Numbered from the stretch's first letter, positions 36,364-44,483 are shown. The stretch is DNA of 64,000 nucleotides from JACVCJ01 sp052437175 (GCA_052437175.1 JBQVOK010000003.1:487980-551979); one strand, 5' to 3'. Notes: generated from the letters alone by a model not told the origin. Numbers and translations: made by a program.

Positions 36364-37116
36364 ATGACAAAGCAGGAAATAGAGATGATCCTTGTAAAAG
36401 TGGCTGTGAACGCAGAAGAGGCACTGTACATGAAAATATACAAAAACGGTATCCTGATCCGGCACGGTGTGGGCGGTCTGCCTCAGCTGGGCATTTCGGC
36501 CATGAGTGTTTTTGACCAATCGCCCTGTTTTGAGACCCTGCTGGCCCGTATCCCCGATCAGCTGCTGGAAGAGCCTCTGCATTATACCGAAGAAACGCCC
36601 AACGGAGCACTGGAATACCTGCTGGCCTGCTACGGTGTGTCGGCAAACGGAGAAACGGGCGAGCAGGCCGCCTGGACAAAATCCACCGGTATCCGTTTCC
36701 TGCTCGACGCAAAAACCTCGTTCAGTCACCCTGTTCTCGGGTTCCTCGATCATTTTGTAATGGATGCCGCGGAGCTCACGAACGAATGGTATTTCGACAT
36801 CATGATGCATGCCCGCTACGGGGCACGGAGTTCCGCTCTGCCTGCACAGACCATGATCGCGCAGCCACAGACCGGAGAAGAAATCCATACCCATTTTGAA
36901 CGCTATATAAACCAGATGCTGCAAAGCGCACGCCGCTGGAACATGAACGCTTTTGCGGCCGGAAAGACCTATTCGTCCGGTGAAGAGACTTACACCGGGG
37001 TGATACAGCAGGATGCACAATCTTTCCGCATCGATTTTCTGCCCGGTCCGAAGGCTGGGGGAACCCCGCCGCCCGCAGAAGTGCCGCCAAAGAAAAAAGG
37101 CTGGGAATTCGGGTAG
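36364..37116 (+). CDS. Cytoplasmic protein of unknown function
   Basis: 250 aa, no signal or membrane segment. Mixed alpha/beta, opening with ILVKVAVNAEEALYMKIYKNGILIRHGVGGLPQLG, and ending in a Pro/Lys-rich tail (PPPAEVPPKKKGWEFG). No family recognised. It lies close to the DUF4157 toxin-like gene with one gene between, so an immunity role can be asked about but is not shown. A GACAC/GTGTC palindrome follows its stop codon. Confidence 0.65.
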   Translation: MTKQEIEMILVKVAVNAEEALYMKIYKNGILIRHGVGGLPQLGISAMSVFDQSPCFETLLARIPDQLLEEPLHYTEETPNGALEYLLACYGVSANGETGEQAAWTKSTGIRFLLDAKTSFSHPVLGFLDHFVMDAAELTNEWYFDIMMHARYGARSSALPAQTMIAQPQTGEEIHTHFERYINQMLQSARRWNMNAFAAGKTYSSGEETYTGVIQQDAQSFRIDFLPGPKAGGTPPPAEVPPKKKGWEFG

Positions 37117-37226
37117 TTTTTTGGACACTCGTGTCAGGGCCTATTTTTAGGTACAGGTGCAGGCAGATCAGAAAATAAACACTACATTTCCCTGTCTTTT
37201 GAGCACCCATACATCACCTCTGCACC

Positions 37227-37763
37227 ATGAACTTCCGGGAACTTTATGCTGAATATAAAGACAGGGTATACAACCTGGTGCTGCAATACGTGCATAACCG
37301 CCAGGATGCCGAGGAGGTATGCCAGGACGTATTTGTAAAACTACACGAAAAACTGGGCAGTTTCCGGCAGGAATCTTCCCTGAAGACCTGGGTATACCGC
37401 ATTGCGGTGCATACGGCGCTCGATTTCTGCAAGGCCCGGCAGCGGCACAAACGCAGTTTCCTGCTTTCGGCCCTGCGCCTGGGCAGTACGGAAAAAGTGC
37501 CGGACATACCCCATTTCGATCATCCCGGGGCCCGGCTTGAGGAAAAAGAGGCCCTGGCCTTTCTTTTTGCCTGTATACACCGGCTGAACGAAAAACAGCG
37601 TACCGTCATCATCCTGCTTAAAATAGAGGAACTGTCACAGCAGGAAACCGCAGAAGTTATGAAACTCAGTCCCAAGGCTGTAGAGTCACTTTTTCAGCGG
37701 GCAAAAGCGGCCCTGGAAAAAATAATACACGAAACGAAGGAAAAGGAAAAAAACATCGTCTAA
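37227..37763 (+). CDS. ECF-type RNA polymerase sigma factor
   Basis: 178 aa. Sigma region 2 (about 7-75): LYAEYKDRVYNLVLQYVHNRQDAEEVCQDVFVKLHEKL, with LKTWVYRIAVHTALDF. Region 4 (about 115-165): LNEKQRTVIILLKIEELSQQETAEVMKLSPKAVESLFQRAKAALEK. First gene of a run in which every following gene overlaps or nearly overlaps; the partners are a small membrane protein, a CpxP-like protein and the MbnP/MbnH pair. It most likely directs transcription of this operon in response to an envelope signal. Confidence 0.92.
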   Translation: MNFRELYAEYKDRVYNLVLQYVHNRQDAEEVCQDVFVKLHEKLGSFRQESSLKTWVYRIAVHTALDFCKARQRHKRSFLLSALRLGSTEKVPDIPHFDHPGARLEEKEALAFLFACIHRLNEKQRTVIILLKIEELSQQETAEVMKLSPKAVESLFQRAKAALEKIIHETKEKEKNIV

Positions 37764-37775
37764 AACTATACAAAG

Positions 37776-38030
37776 ATGCAGGAACCATTCGATATTCTAA
37801 GATCCCTGGACAGGGCAGAGGCCCCGGAACTTTACCCGCAGCTGATGCAGCGGATAGAAGAGAAGCGCCGGCAAAGGATCCCTGTTGCCCGTGTACGGAC
37901 CGTTACCCTGCTGTTCATCTGCCTGTTGTCTGCCGAAGCCTATATCAGCTTCAGGCAGTATAACCGTGAGCGGCAGCGCGAGCTGCAATTCCTGGTATCA
38001 CCTGTTGACAACAGCCTGTACCATGAATAA
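37776..38030 (+). CDS. Small single-pass membrane protein, putative anti-sigma factor
   Basis: 84 aa. A charged cytoplasmic N-terminus (about 1-40, with KRRQRIPVARVR at the end) is followed by one transmembrane helix (TVTLLFICLLSAEAYISF, about 43-60) and a short periplasmic tail. Its position directly after an ECF sigma gene and its topology suggest an anti-sigma role, but there is no zinc-binding HxxxCxxC motif. Its last 8 bases overlap the next gene. Confidence 0.72.
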   Translation: MQEPFDILRSLDRAEAPELYPQLMQRIEEKRRQRIPVARVRTVTLLFICLLSAEAYISFRQYNRERQRELQFLVSPVDNSLYHE

Positions 38031-38478
38031 GTATACGTTTTATACCATAATTATTGCCGGGCTGCTGATCTCGAACATCCTGCTGCTCATCTTTGCCCTG
38101 AAGCCGTCCGGTCCCCGCGGTTTTGATCCTGACCGCCCCCGCAACATCATCATCGGGCGGCTGAAGCTGGATGAAGAGCAGGTGCGCCGCTACGACGAGC
38201 TGATACAGGCACACCGTGCCGAGATCGCGGCCAAAGACCGGGAGATCATGCGCTGCAAAAGCGAACTGTATACCTATCTTACGCAGGATAAAGGCCCGGC
38301 GCCGCTCGATTCACTCAGCGGGAAGATCGGGCAGCTGCAGCAGGAAGTAGAGAAGATCCACTACGCACATTTTTTAGAGATCAGGGCTTTGTGCCGCCCG
38401 GACCAGCTGCCGGCCTTCGATGCGCTGAGCGGAGACATTGCCGGTATATTTAACCCGCCACATCCCCGCCCGCGATGA
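38023..38478 (+). CDS. CpxP/Spy/ZraP-like periplasmic stress protein, membrane-anchored
   Basis: 151 aa from ATG at 38023, which overlaps the preceding stop; an earlier in-frame start would run through that gene. N-terminal anchor (about 3-24), then the LTxxQ-type helical segment: LKLDEEQVRRYDELIQAHRAEIAAKDREIMRCKSELY, a second helix LQQEVEKIHYAHFLEIRALCRPDQLPAFDALSG, and a Pro-rich end. These features match the heavy-metal-sensor/CpxP-Spy group, which bind metals or misfolded proteins in the periplasm and act as accessory sensors for ECF systems. It overlaps the MbnP gene by 4 bp. Confidence 0.8.
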   Translation: MNKYTFYTIIIAGLLISNILLLIFALKPSGPRGFDPDRPRNIIIGRLKLDEEQVRRYDELIQAHRAEIAAKDREIMRCKSELYTYLTQDKGPAPLDSLSGKIGQLQQEVEKIHYAHFLEIRALCRPDQLPAFDALSGDIAGIFNPPHPRPR

Positions 38479-39155
38479 AGACGATGCTGCTCTTTTTCTT
38501 TTTATGCCTGGCAGAGATCACGTATGCACAAAGCAAAACGATTACTATACGTTTTTTACCTGTATACGAAGGAAAAGAACTGGCGTTGTACCGGAAGTAT
38601 GCTTTCCTGGAAGACAGTGTAGAATTCAGCTGTCTTAAATTTTATGTATCCCATATACAGCTTGCTTTTGAAGACGGAAGTACAGAAGACGTACAGGAAA
38701 GGTTCCGGCTCGTCGATCTGGAGAAACCGTCTTCCTGTGAAATTACACATCTGTCTAAAAAATCCGCAAAGATCCGTTCACTCCGTTTCGGGCTGGGCGT
38801 AGATAGTCTCACCAGCAGTTCCGGCGCGATGGGCGGAGACCTGGACCCGGTGCACGGCATGTACTGGACCTGGCAGAGCGGCTATATTCACGTTAAACTG
38901 GAAGGTACCACGAAGTATGCGGCATGCCGTAACGGCCATTTCCGTTTTCACCTGGGCGGTTACCGTTACCCGTTCAACAGCTGGTGCGAACGGGTGCTGC
39001 CCGCTTCGGATGCGGACACGCTCACCGTACAGCTGGACATAGCGCCTTTTATAAAGGGCGCTGACCTGGTCCACAGCTGCGAAGTGATGAGTCCCGGGGC
39101 CCGGGCCATGGACCTGGTACAGTTGTTGTTACCTCAATTTACCCTGCGCCCGTGA
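38475..39155 (+). CDS. MbnP-family copper-binding protein
   Basis: 226 aa, with signal peptide (MKTMLLFFFLCLAEITYAQ). The mature protein shows the family core: LALYRKYAFLEDSVEFSCLKFYVSHIQLAFEDG, then FGLGVDSLTSSSGAMGGDLDPVHGMYWTWQSGYIHVKLEG, with Trp residues of the kind that MbnH oxidises to kynurenine to bind Cu(I) in characterised MbnP. Which Trp is modified here is not known. It overlaps both neighbours by 4 bp (CpxP-like and MbnH-like), so translation is coupled. It may bind copper, or serve another oxidation or delivery role. Confidence 0.85.
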   Translation: MKTMLLFFFLCLAEITYAQSKTITIRFLPVYEGKELALYRKYAFLEDSVEFSCLKFYVSHIQLAFEDGSTEDVQERFRLVDLEKPSSCEITHLSKKSAKIRSLRFGLGVDSLTSSSGAMGGDLDPVHGMYWTWQSGYIHVKLEGTTKYAACRNGHFRFHLGGYRYPFNSWCERVLPASDADTLTVQLDIAPFIKGADLVHSCEVMSPGARAMDLVQLLLPQFTLRP

Positions 39156-40189
39156 AAAAAGCCATATTGTTCGCCGGTCTGTTGCTTACGTTGCTGCCGC
39201 TGTTCCGGTCGGGTAAAAAACCGCGCAGCTACCCGGCACACTTTCCCGAACCGCTTTACCACACAGGCAGCGGCCGGCAGGATTCCCTGCAACGGGAGCT
39301 GGGGCGGGCCCTTTTCTACGATCCGCTTCTATCGGCCGATAACAGCATCTCCTGTGCTTCCTGCCATTCGCCCTACAATGCCTTTGCCCATACCGACCAC
39401 GACCTCAGCCACGGCATAGCAGACCGTATCGGCAAACGCAATGCCCCGGCCTTGTTCAACCTGGGCTGGCAGCCGTTCTACATGTGGGACGGGGCTGTGG
39501 ATCACCTGGACATGCAGGCCCTGGCACCCATCGCTCATCCCGATGAAATGGGCTCCGGTATCGGGGAGGTACTGGAAAAGCTGCGGAGCTCAGACCTGTA
39601 CCCGTTTTTTTTCAGAGAGGTGTACGGCGATACCCTCATCAGCAGCGAACGTTTCCTGAAAGCCCTGGCCCGTTTCCAGCTCAGTCTTATTTCTGCCGCT
39701 GCGCGTTACGACCGCGTAAAACAGGGTAAAGCCGTATTCAGCGAACAGGAGCAGCGCGGGTATACCTTATTTCTGCAGCACTGTAACAGCTGCCACCGGG
39801 AGCCCCTGTTCTCTACCTACGGTTTTGCGGCCAACGGCCTGCCTCCCGATAGTACCCTCAGGGATCATGGCCGGTATCTGCTGAGCGGTCTGCCGCAGGA
39901 CAGTCTCCGTTTCAAGATTCCCAGCCTGCGCAACCTGGCGTATACCTATCCGTACATGCACGACGGCCGTTTTACAAAACTGTGGCAGGTACTGAACCAT
40001 TACAGCAGCGGTATACAGCAGGGCGCTGTACTTTCGCCGGAGCTGCCCGGGCCTCTGCCGCTGGATGCGGATGACAAGGCCGATCTGCTGGCATTTCTTT
40101 TCACGCTGAACGATAGTACGTTCGTTTTTGATATCCGTAATCAATACCCGAAAAATATTTTTACAGGCAGCGAAGGAAAGGGACGATAA
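39152..40189 (+). CDS. MbnH/MauG-like di-haem cytochrome c peroxidase
   Basis: 345 aa with a GTG start overlapping the MbnP stop codon. N-terminal signal (AILFAGLLLTLLPLF). Two c-type haem sites: CASCH (68-72) and CNSCH (211-215). The C-terminal PYMHDGRFTKLWQVLNHY (267 onward) is the usual cytochrome c peroxidase/MauG family signature. Length and haem spacing fit MbnH/MauG. In characterised pairs MbnH uses its bis-Fe(IV) state to convert a Trp of MbnP to kynurenine; the same pairing here is inferred from gene order and overlap. The protein is exported; c-type cytochrome maturation genes are not in this window. Confidence 0.88.
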   Translation: MKKAILFAGLLLTLLPLFRSGKKPRSYPAHFPEPLYHTGSGRQDSLQRELGRALFYDPLLSADNSISCASCHSPYNAFAHTDHDLSHGIADRIGKRNAPALFNLGWQPFYMWDGAVDHLDMQALAPIAHPDEMGSGIGEVLEKLRSSDLYPFFFREVYGDTLISSERFLKALARFQLSLISAAARYDRVKQGKAVFSEQEQRGYTLFLQHCNSCHREPLFSTYGFAANGLPPDSTLRDHGRYLLSGLPQDSLRFKIPSLRNLAYTYPYMHDGRFTKLWQVLNHYSSGIQQGAVLSPELPGPLPLDADDKADLLAFLFTLNDSTFVFDIRNQYPKNIFTGSEGKGR

Positions 40190-40220
40190 CGTCGTCTAAA
40201 CCTCTAAACAAACATCCTGA

Positions 40221-41597
40221 ATGAAAAAAATACTCCTGATCCTCTTCACCACGGCCGGCAGTGCCCTGTCAATGGCACAGCCCGGTCCGGCCGTTACGTC
40301 CTGGCTGCAGAACACCACCGTTACGGGCAGCTACTACATGAGCGGCAATTCCACGGCTATCGGCAACGGTATCCCGGTCAACTGCCAGAAGGTAGAATAT
40401 TCGGCAAACTGGGTATATGTACACACGCACGGTATCCCGGCCTACCCTACGGGGCCTTTCCAGGACGGTAATCCTTCGCAGGCCTCCGATCAGAACGCGA
40501 TCTTTAAATTACCGCTGCAGCCACAGCCCAATACCGGAACACCGACGAACACCAGTGGGGGCAATATTGGTATATTTATCAATGGCGTTGCCCTGTTCGA
40601 TTACCGAGACGGTGTGGCCTGGAATACAAATACGTCTTCGCTGTGCGGCGGACCCGGAAATCCACCCTGCCCGGGCGGCCCTAATACCGTACAGGCCTGG
40701 AACCGGGATGCCATTCCGGCCGAAAGAGCGGGTTTCGACTGTTCCAAGGGGCACCCGGCCATGGGCAATTACCACCATCACCAGAACCCCAGCGCTTTCA
40801 AACTCGATATCAACGTTATTTCCACCGTGTGTAACCTCTATGATGCAGACGGGCTGTACGTGATCGATCCGGCGCAGCATTCGCCCCTGATCGGTTATGC
40901 CTATGACGGGTACCCGGTTTACGGAGCTTACGGTTATAAAAATGCCAACGGTACGGGCGGTATTGTGCGTATGCGTTCGGGCTACGACCTGCGTAACATC
41001 AGTCAGCGCACACACCATGCCGACGGTACGGACGTGGCCGATGGTCCGGCAGTGAACGGCACGTATTTCCTGGGGTATTTCCGGGAGGACTATGCATTTA
41101 CAGCGCATCCCGGGCAGGAAGAATACCTGGACGAACACAACGGCCGTTTCTGCGTAACACCGGAATATCCCAACGGTACCTATGCCTATTTTGCCACGGT
41201 GGACAGTAATCATAATTCGGCTTACCCCTATGTGGTAGGCCCTACATTCTACGGAGTGGTGAGCGGCAGCAAAGTGACGTCGGTAAGCGAGACCACAACG
41301 ATATACGAAAACACAACATCTATATACGAAAATGAAAACGCTCAGCCGGAAATGGAAGTGTTCCCCAATCCGGCCGGCGACCTGGTGGCCATACAGGTGA
41401 ACGGCCTGCTAAAGACTGTTCAGCAGGCCGAACTGCTCGATATGAACGGCAGGGTGCTAAAGAGCACACGCATCAACCCGGGGCAGACCATCGCATATTT
41501 CGACGTACAGACCCTGTACAACGGTACCTACCTGGTACGCGTTTCAGACGGCACACAGCGTTTCAGCCGCAAGATCATTGTCCATCATACCCAGTAA
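40221..41597 (+). CDS. YHYH-domain protein with T9SS sorting domain
   Basis: 458 aa. Signal peptide (MKKILLILFTTAGSALSMAQ). The central region has the YHYH-family hallmarks: CSKGHPAMGNYHHHQNPSAF, GYAYDGYPVYGAYGY and the neighbouring DGLYVIDPAQHSPLIG. The last 80 or so residues (MEVFPNPAGDLVAIQV to FSRKIIVHH) are a type A Por secretion sorting domain, so the protein leaves through the type IX system. YHYH proteins are found near copper- and haem-linked genes, but their biochemistry is unknown. It is the last gene of the sigma-MbnPH operon, 31 bp after MbnH, before a terminator. Confidence 0.88.
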   Translation: MKKILLILFTTAGSALSMAQPGPAVTSWLQNTTVTGSYYMSGNSTAIGNGIPVNCQKVEYSANWVYVHTHGIPAYPTGPFQDGNPSQASDQNAIFKLPLQPQPNTGTPTNTSGGNIGIFINGVALFDYRDGVAWNTNTSSLCGGPGNPPCPGGPNTVQAWNRDAIPAERAGFDCSKGHPAMGNYHHHQNPSAFKLDINVISTVCNLYDADGLYVIDPAQHSPLIGYAYDGYPVYGAYGYKNANGTGGIVRMRSGYDLRNISQRTHHADGTDVADGPAVNGTYFLGYFREDYAFTAHPGQEEYLDEHNGRFCVTPEYPNGTYAYFATVDSNHNSAYPYVVGPTFYGVVSGSKVTSVSETTTIYENTTSIYENENAQPEMEVFPNPAGDLVAIQVNGLLKTVQQAELLDMNGRVLKSTRINPGQTIAYFDVQTLYNGTYLVRVSDGTQRFSRKIIVHHTQ

Positions 41598-41629
41598 AGC
41601 GGATACCTATGCACCCTTTCAAGTGCAGA

Positions 41630-41659
41630 GCGCAGGGCCCGCCGGCCCTGCGCTTTTTT
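41630..41659 (+). terminator. Strong terminator of the sigma-MbnPH operon
   Basis: Perfect 10-bp GC-rich stem GCGCAGGGCC (41630-41639) with GGCCCTGCGC (41644-41653), 4-nt loop and six T. Confidence 0.92.
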
Positions 41660-41730
41660 GCTAAATGGAAAGGAAGATTATCTGTATTTTTACATCAGAA
41701 TAATCTGTAAACCATCTTACAATAAAGGAC

Positions 41731-42276
41731 TTGAACATTATTGAGGTTATAAAAGGCGATATTACTAAAGTAAAGTCAGATGCTATTGTAAATGCGGCCA
41801 ACAGTTCCCTGCTCGGCGGTGGAGGTGTGGACGGCGCTATTCATCGTGCCGGCGGGCCTGAAATAGTAGAAGACTGCCGTAGGATCGTAGCACGCCAGGG
41901 CGGATGTAAAACAGGAGAAGCGGTAATTACCCGGGCCGGTCGTTTACCTTCGCGCTTTGTGATCCATACCGTTGGGCCGGTCTGGAATGGAGGCAGGAAA
42001 GGAGAGCGGGAGAAACTGGCATCCTGTTACCGGAATTCCCTTATTCTTGCTGTAGAAAACGGCTGTCGTACCATTGCATTCCCGAATATAAGTACGGGGA
42101 TATACCGGTTTCCCAAGGAGGAGGCTGCTGTGATTGCCGTACATGCAGTTAAAGAATTCCTTAAAGCAGAAACCGCGATAAGCAAAGTGAGCTTCGTTTG
42201 CTTCGATGAGGAAAATTACATCACTGTCCAAAAAATAATTTCGGATACAGACCCCGAAACTGCCGTGGACGCATGA
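41731..42276 (+). CDS. Macrodomain protein (O-acetyl-ADP-ribose deacetylase type)
   Basis: 181 aa, starting at TTG 41731. Macrodomain motifs: IVNAANSSLLGGGGVDGAIHRAGG (ADP-ribose loop), GEAVITRAGRLPSRFVIHTVGP, and IAFPNISTGIYRFPKEEAA. These are typical of the MacroD/YmdB group, which hydrolyses O-acetyl-ADP-ribose or removes ADP-ribose from proteins. Cytoplasmic. It is flanked by a terminator upstream and an independent regulator gene downstream. Confidence 0.9.
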   Translation: MNIIEVIKGDITKVKSDAIVNAANSSLLGGGGVDGAIHRAGGPEIVEDCRRIVARQGGCKTGEAVITRAGRLPSRFVIHTVGPVWNGGRKGEREKLASCYRNSLILAVENGCRTIAFPNISTGIYRFPKEEAAVIAVHAVKEFLKAETAISKVSFVCFDEENYITVQKIISDTDPETAVDA

Positions 42277-42361
42277 TCCGAAGCATATACTAAGCGCGCG
42301 ATCTGGTATTTACTTTTTGTGTTAAAATAACCGGCACGTATATTCTTACTATCTTGCCGCT

Positions 42362-42928
42362 ATGATCATTGCCTACCTTGAAAGCACGGGTATACTGGGT
42401 CCTGCGGAAATAAAGCAGGTATTGCCTTTTCACCGCGAACGCAGCCTTAAAAAGAACGATTTTTTTGTCCGCGAAGGCGAGTACTGCCGCGAAGTAGCCT
42501 TTGTAAATTCCGGCATTTTCCGTTCCTTCTATACTTCAGACGAGGGCGAGGAGACCACCTATTGTTTCCGTTTCCCGGGGGAGTTTGTCGCGGCCTATTC
42601 CGCTTTTATTACCGGGGAGCCCAGCCAGGAAAATATGCAGGCCATCAGTGCGGCTACGCTTACGGTGATCCGTAAAGAAGACCTGGACCGCCTGAGTGCG
42701 GAGAACCCGGCCTGGCTGCGGCTGATGAAAACGATGGCCGAACAGGAGTTCATCGGCCTGGAAAAACGCGTGTTCCAGCTGCAGCGGATGCAGGCGGCAG
42801 AACGGTACCGTATGCTGCTGGAGTACCAGCCCGAATATGTACAGAATATTCCCCTGCAATACCTGGCCTCGTACCTGGGCATCAGTCAGCGGCACCTGAG
42901 CCGCATCCGGAAGGACCTCGTTTTTTAG
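42362..42928 (+). CDS. Crp/Fnr family transcriptional regulator
   Basis: 188 aa, short form common in Bacteroidota. N-terminal cyclic-nucleotide-binding-like domain (about 10-125, FFVREGEYCREVAFVNSGIFRSFY, YCFRFPGEFVAAYSAFITGEPS), then a compact winged-helix with LQYLASYLGISQRHLSRIRKDL at the C-terminus. No Fe-S cysteine cluster is present, so it is not an FNR-type oxygen sensor. A TATCTTG element lies 5 nt before the ATG, giving a near-leaderless mRNA. The quinone-reductase gene follows, with a GACA-TT-TGTC palindrome between them that could be a target site. Confidence 0.88.
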   Translation: MIIAYLESTGILGPAEIKQVLPFHRERSLKKNDFFVREGEYCREVAFVNSGIFRSFYTSDEGEETTYCFRFPGEFVAAYSAFITGEPSQENMQAISAATLTVIRKEDLDRLSAENPAWLRLMKTMAEQEFIGLEKRVFQLQRMQAAERYRMLLEYQPEYVQNIPLQYLASYLGISQRHLSRIRKDLVF

Positions 42929-42961
42929 ACATTTGTCCTGTGCGCCCGCAAAAGGCCTACC

Positions 42962-42969
42962 TACCTTTG
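42962..42969 (+). promoter_or_regulatory. -7 element of the NAD(P)H oxidoreductase gene
   Basis: TACCTTTG, 4 nt before the ATG. The nearest TTTG upstream is 26 nt away, longer than usual, so the -33 element is uncertain. Confidence 0.5.
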
Positions 42970-42973
42970 CGGT

Positions 42974-43549
42974 ATGAAAATTCTGATCATCAACGGGCAT
43001 CCCGATCCGCAATCCTTTAATGCCGCTTTGGCGGAGATGTATAAAAAAGGCGCCCTCGAAAGCGGGGCCGAACTGGAAGAGATCGTTGTAGCCGGGCTAC
43101 AGTTCGATCCGAACCTGCGCTCCGGTTACCGTAAACGTATGGAACTGGAACCCGATCTGCAGGAGGCCTGGCAGAAAATCCTGCGGGCCGATCACCTGGT
43201 TTGGGTGCACCCGGTGTGGTGGGGCGGTCTGCCGGCGCTGACCAAAGGCTTTGTCGACCGGCTTTTCCTGCCCGGTCTGGCTTTCCGCTACCGCGAAAAT
43301 TCTGTTTTCTGGGATAAACTGCTGAAGGGTAAAACGGCCCGTATCCTTACCACGCTCGACCAGCCGGGCTGGTATTACCGCCTGGCTTTCGGCCGCCCGA
43401 GCGTAAACCAGCTGCGGCGTTCCATCCTGGAATTCTGTGGTGTAAAACCCGTGAACGTAACGTATTTTGGTATCATCCGGAATTCAAAGCCAGAGCAGCG
43501 CGAAAAATGGCTGCAGAAAGCGTACCGCCTGGGACAGAAAATGGCCTGA
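42974..43549 (+). CDS. NAD(P)H-dependent flavodoxin-fold oxidoreductase (NQO/MdaB/KefF-like)
   Basis: 191 aa, cytoplasmic flavoprotein. N-terminal INGHPDPQSFNAAL is the phosphate-binding start of the flavodoxin-like quinone-reductase family. The conserved HLVWVHPVWWGGLPALTKGFVDRLFLPGLAFRY block forms the quinone/flavin site. It reduces quinones or similar acceptors with NAD(P)H. Directly after a Crp/Fnr regulator on the same strand; the two may form a small redox-response unit. Confidence 0.88.
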   Translation: MKILIINGHPDPQSFNAALAEMYKKGALESGAELEEIVVAGLQFDPNLRSGYRKRMELEPDLQEAWQKILRADHLVWVHPVWWGGLPALTKGFVDRLFLPGLAFRYRENSVFWDKLLKGKTARILTTLDQPGWYYRLAFGRPSVNQLRRSILEFCGVKPVNVTYFGIIRNSKPEQREKWLQKAYRLGQKMA

Positions 43550-43626
43550 TCGTTCCGGTATTTTTTGTACACGTGTGTAAGCGGCGTTTCTTAAGCCCGT
43601 TTAAGATTTCGCGGGGATACAGATCG

Positions 43627-43634
43627 TATCTTTG
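43627..43634 (+). promoter_or_regulatory. -7 element of the DoxX gene promoter
   Basis: TATCTTTG, with TTTC at 19 nt spacing as a weak -33. The ATG at 43650 lies 15 nt downstream. Overlaps the ORF upstream of that ATG, so it supports the later start. Confidence 0.5.
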
Positions 43635-43649
43635 TCAAAACATTATGTT

Positions 43650-44099
43650 ATGCAACTGCAGAAAATAAGTCAGCTCATACTGCGTGTGGTACTTGCGGCC
43701 ACTTTTCTTTCGGCCGTGGCCGATCGTTCCGGCTGCTGGGGTGCGCCGGGAGAGCCGGGCGTGGCCTGGGGCAACTGGGAGAACTTCCGGGTGTATTCCA
43801 ACAGCCTGAACCGTTTTGTGCCCGAATCGGCGGGTAATGTACTGGCCATTGTTGCCACGCTGCTCGAAGTACTGTTTGCCCTGCTGTTGCTGCTGGGTTT
43901 TAAAACCCGCTTTACGGCCCTGGGCTCGGCTGCACTGCTGGGTCTTTTTGCCTGCTCCATGAGTATGAGCCTGGGTATAAAAGCGCCGTTCGATTATTCG
44001 GTATGGACAGGCGCCGCGGCTGCATTGCTGCTGGCCTCCCTGCCTTCTTATGCCTGGAGCCTCGATGCCCGGTTGCAGCGCCGTGAAAATACGCAATAG
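43650..44099 (+). CDS. DoxX-family membrane protein
   Basis: 149 aa from ATG at 43650. Four predicted transmembrane helices (about 6-24, 62-82, 86-104, 112-130), with a loop containing CWGAPGEPGVAWGNWENFRVYSNSLNRFVP between the first two. This layout matches the DoxX/MauE-like family of small membrane proteins with roles in thiosulfate or quinone redox and disulfide maintenance. Exact function unknown; its neighbour is a quinone reductase. Confidence 0.82.
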   Translation: MQLQKISQLILRVVLAATFLSAVADRSGCWGAPGEPGVAWGNWENFRVYSNSLNRFVPESAGNVLAIVATLLEVLFALLLLLGFKTRFTALGSAALLGLFACSMSMSLGIKAPFDYSVWTGAAAALLLASLPSYAWSLDARLQRRENTQ

Positions 44100-44475
44100 C
44101 TGCAGAAAATACAGGAAGAGGGCGTCTCCCTGCGGGCCGGGCTTTCCGCTGCAGGCTTTTTGTCCTGCGGAACAAAACGGCCTTCCGCTGCAATCCCTGA
44201 CGCGAACCGCGCGGGCAGAACAAACCTCTGCATACTGAATATACCTTGTAGATCATAGTTGCACGGCTGCGGCTCTGTGTTTTCATGTATATGCTAAAAC
44301 TAAATGCGGATGATAAAAAAAAACCTGTCCTTTTTAAATAAATAGGGCCTTTATTGTTTTTTACGGCCTTGTATACTCTATATTTAAAATGCGGTTTGCT
44401 AATTTTAATGCTCTTGTAATAAGTGTATTAATAGTTTAATAAAACAGTAAATAATATAAAATCCAAAAGCTTGGC
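44100..44475. other. Gene-free stretch, AT-rich in its right half
   Basis: No credible coding sequence. The right half (about 44290-44475) is clearly AT-rich, consistent with the regulatory region of the downstream operon. Confidence 0.5.
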
Positions 44476-44483
44476 TATTTTTG
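44476..44483 (+). promoter_or_regulatory. -7 element of the Rhs/SpvB operon promoter
   Basis: TATTTTTG in an AT-rich region, about 150 nt before the first start codon at 44631. It implies a long 5' untranslated region. A -33 element is not clear. Confidence 0.45.

Noticed and set aside
37885..38022. Upstream extension of the CpxP-like protein
   Set aside because: It runs in another frame through the putative anti-sigma gene; the ATG at 38023, overlapping that gene's stop, gives a clear membrane anchor.
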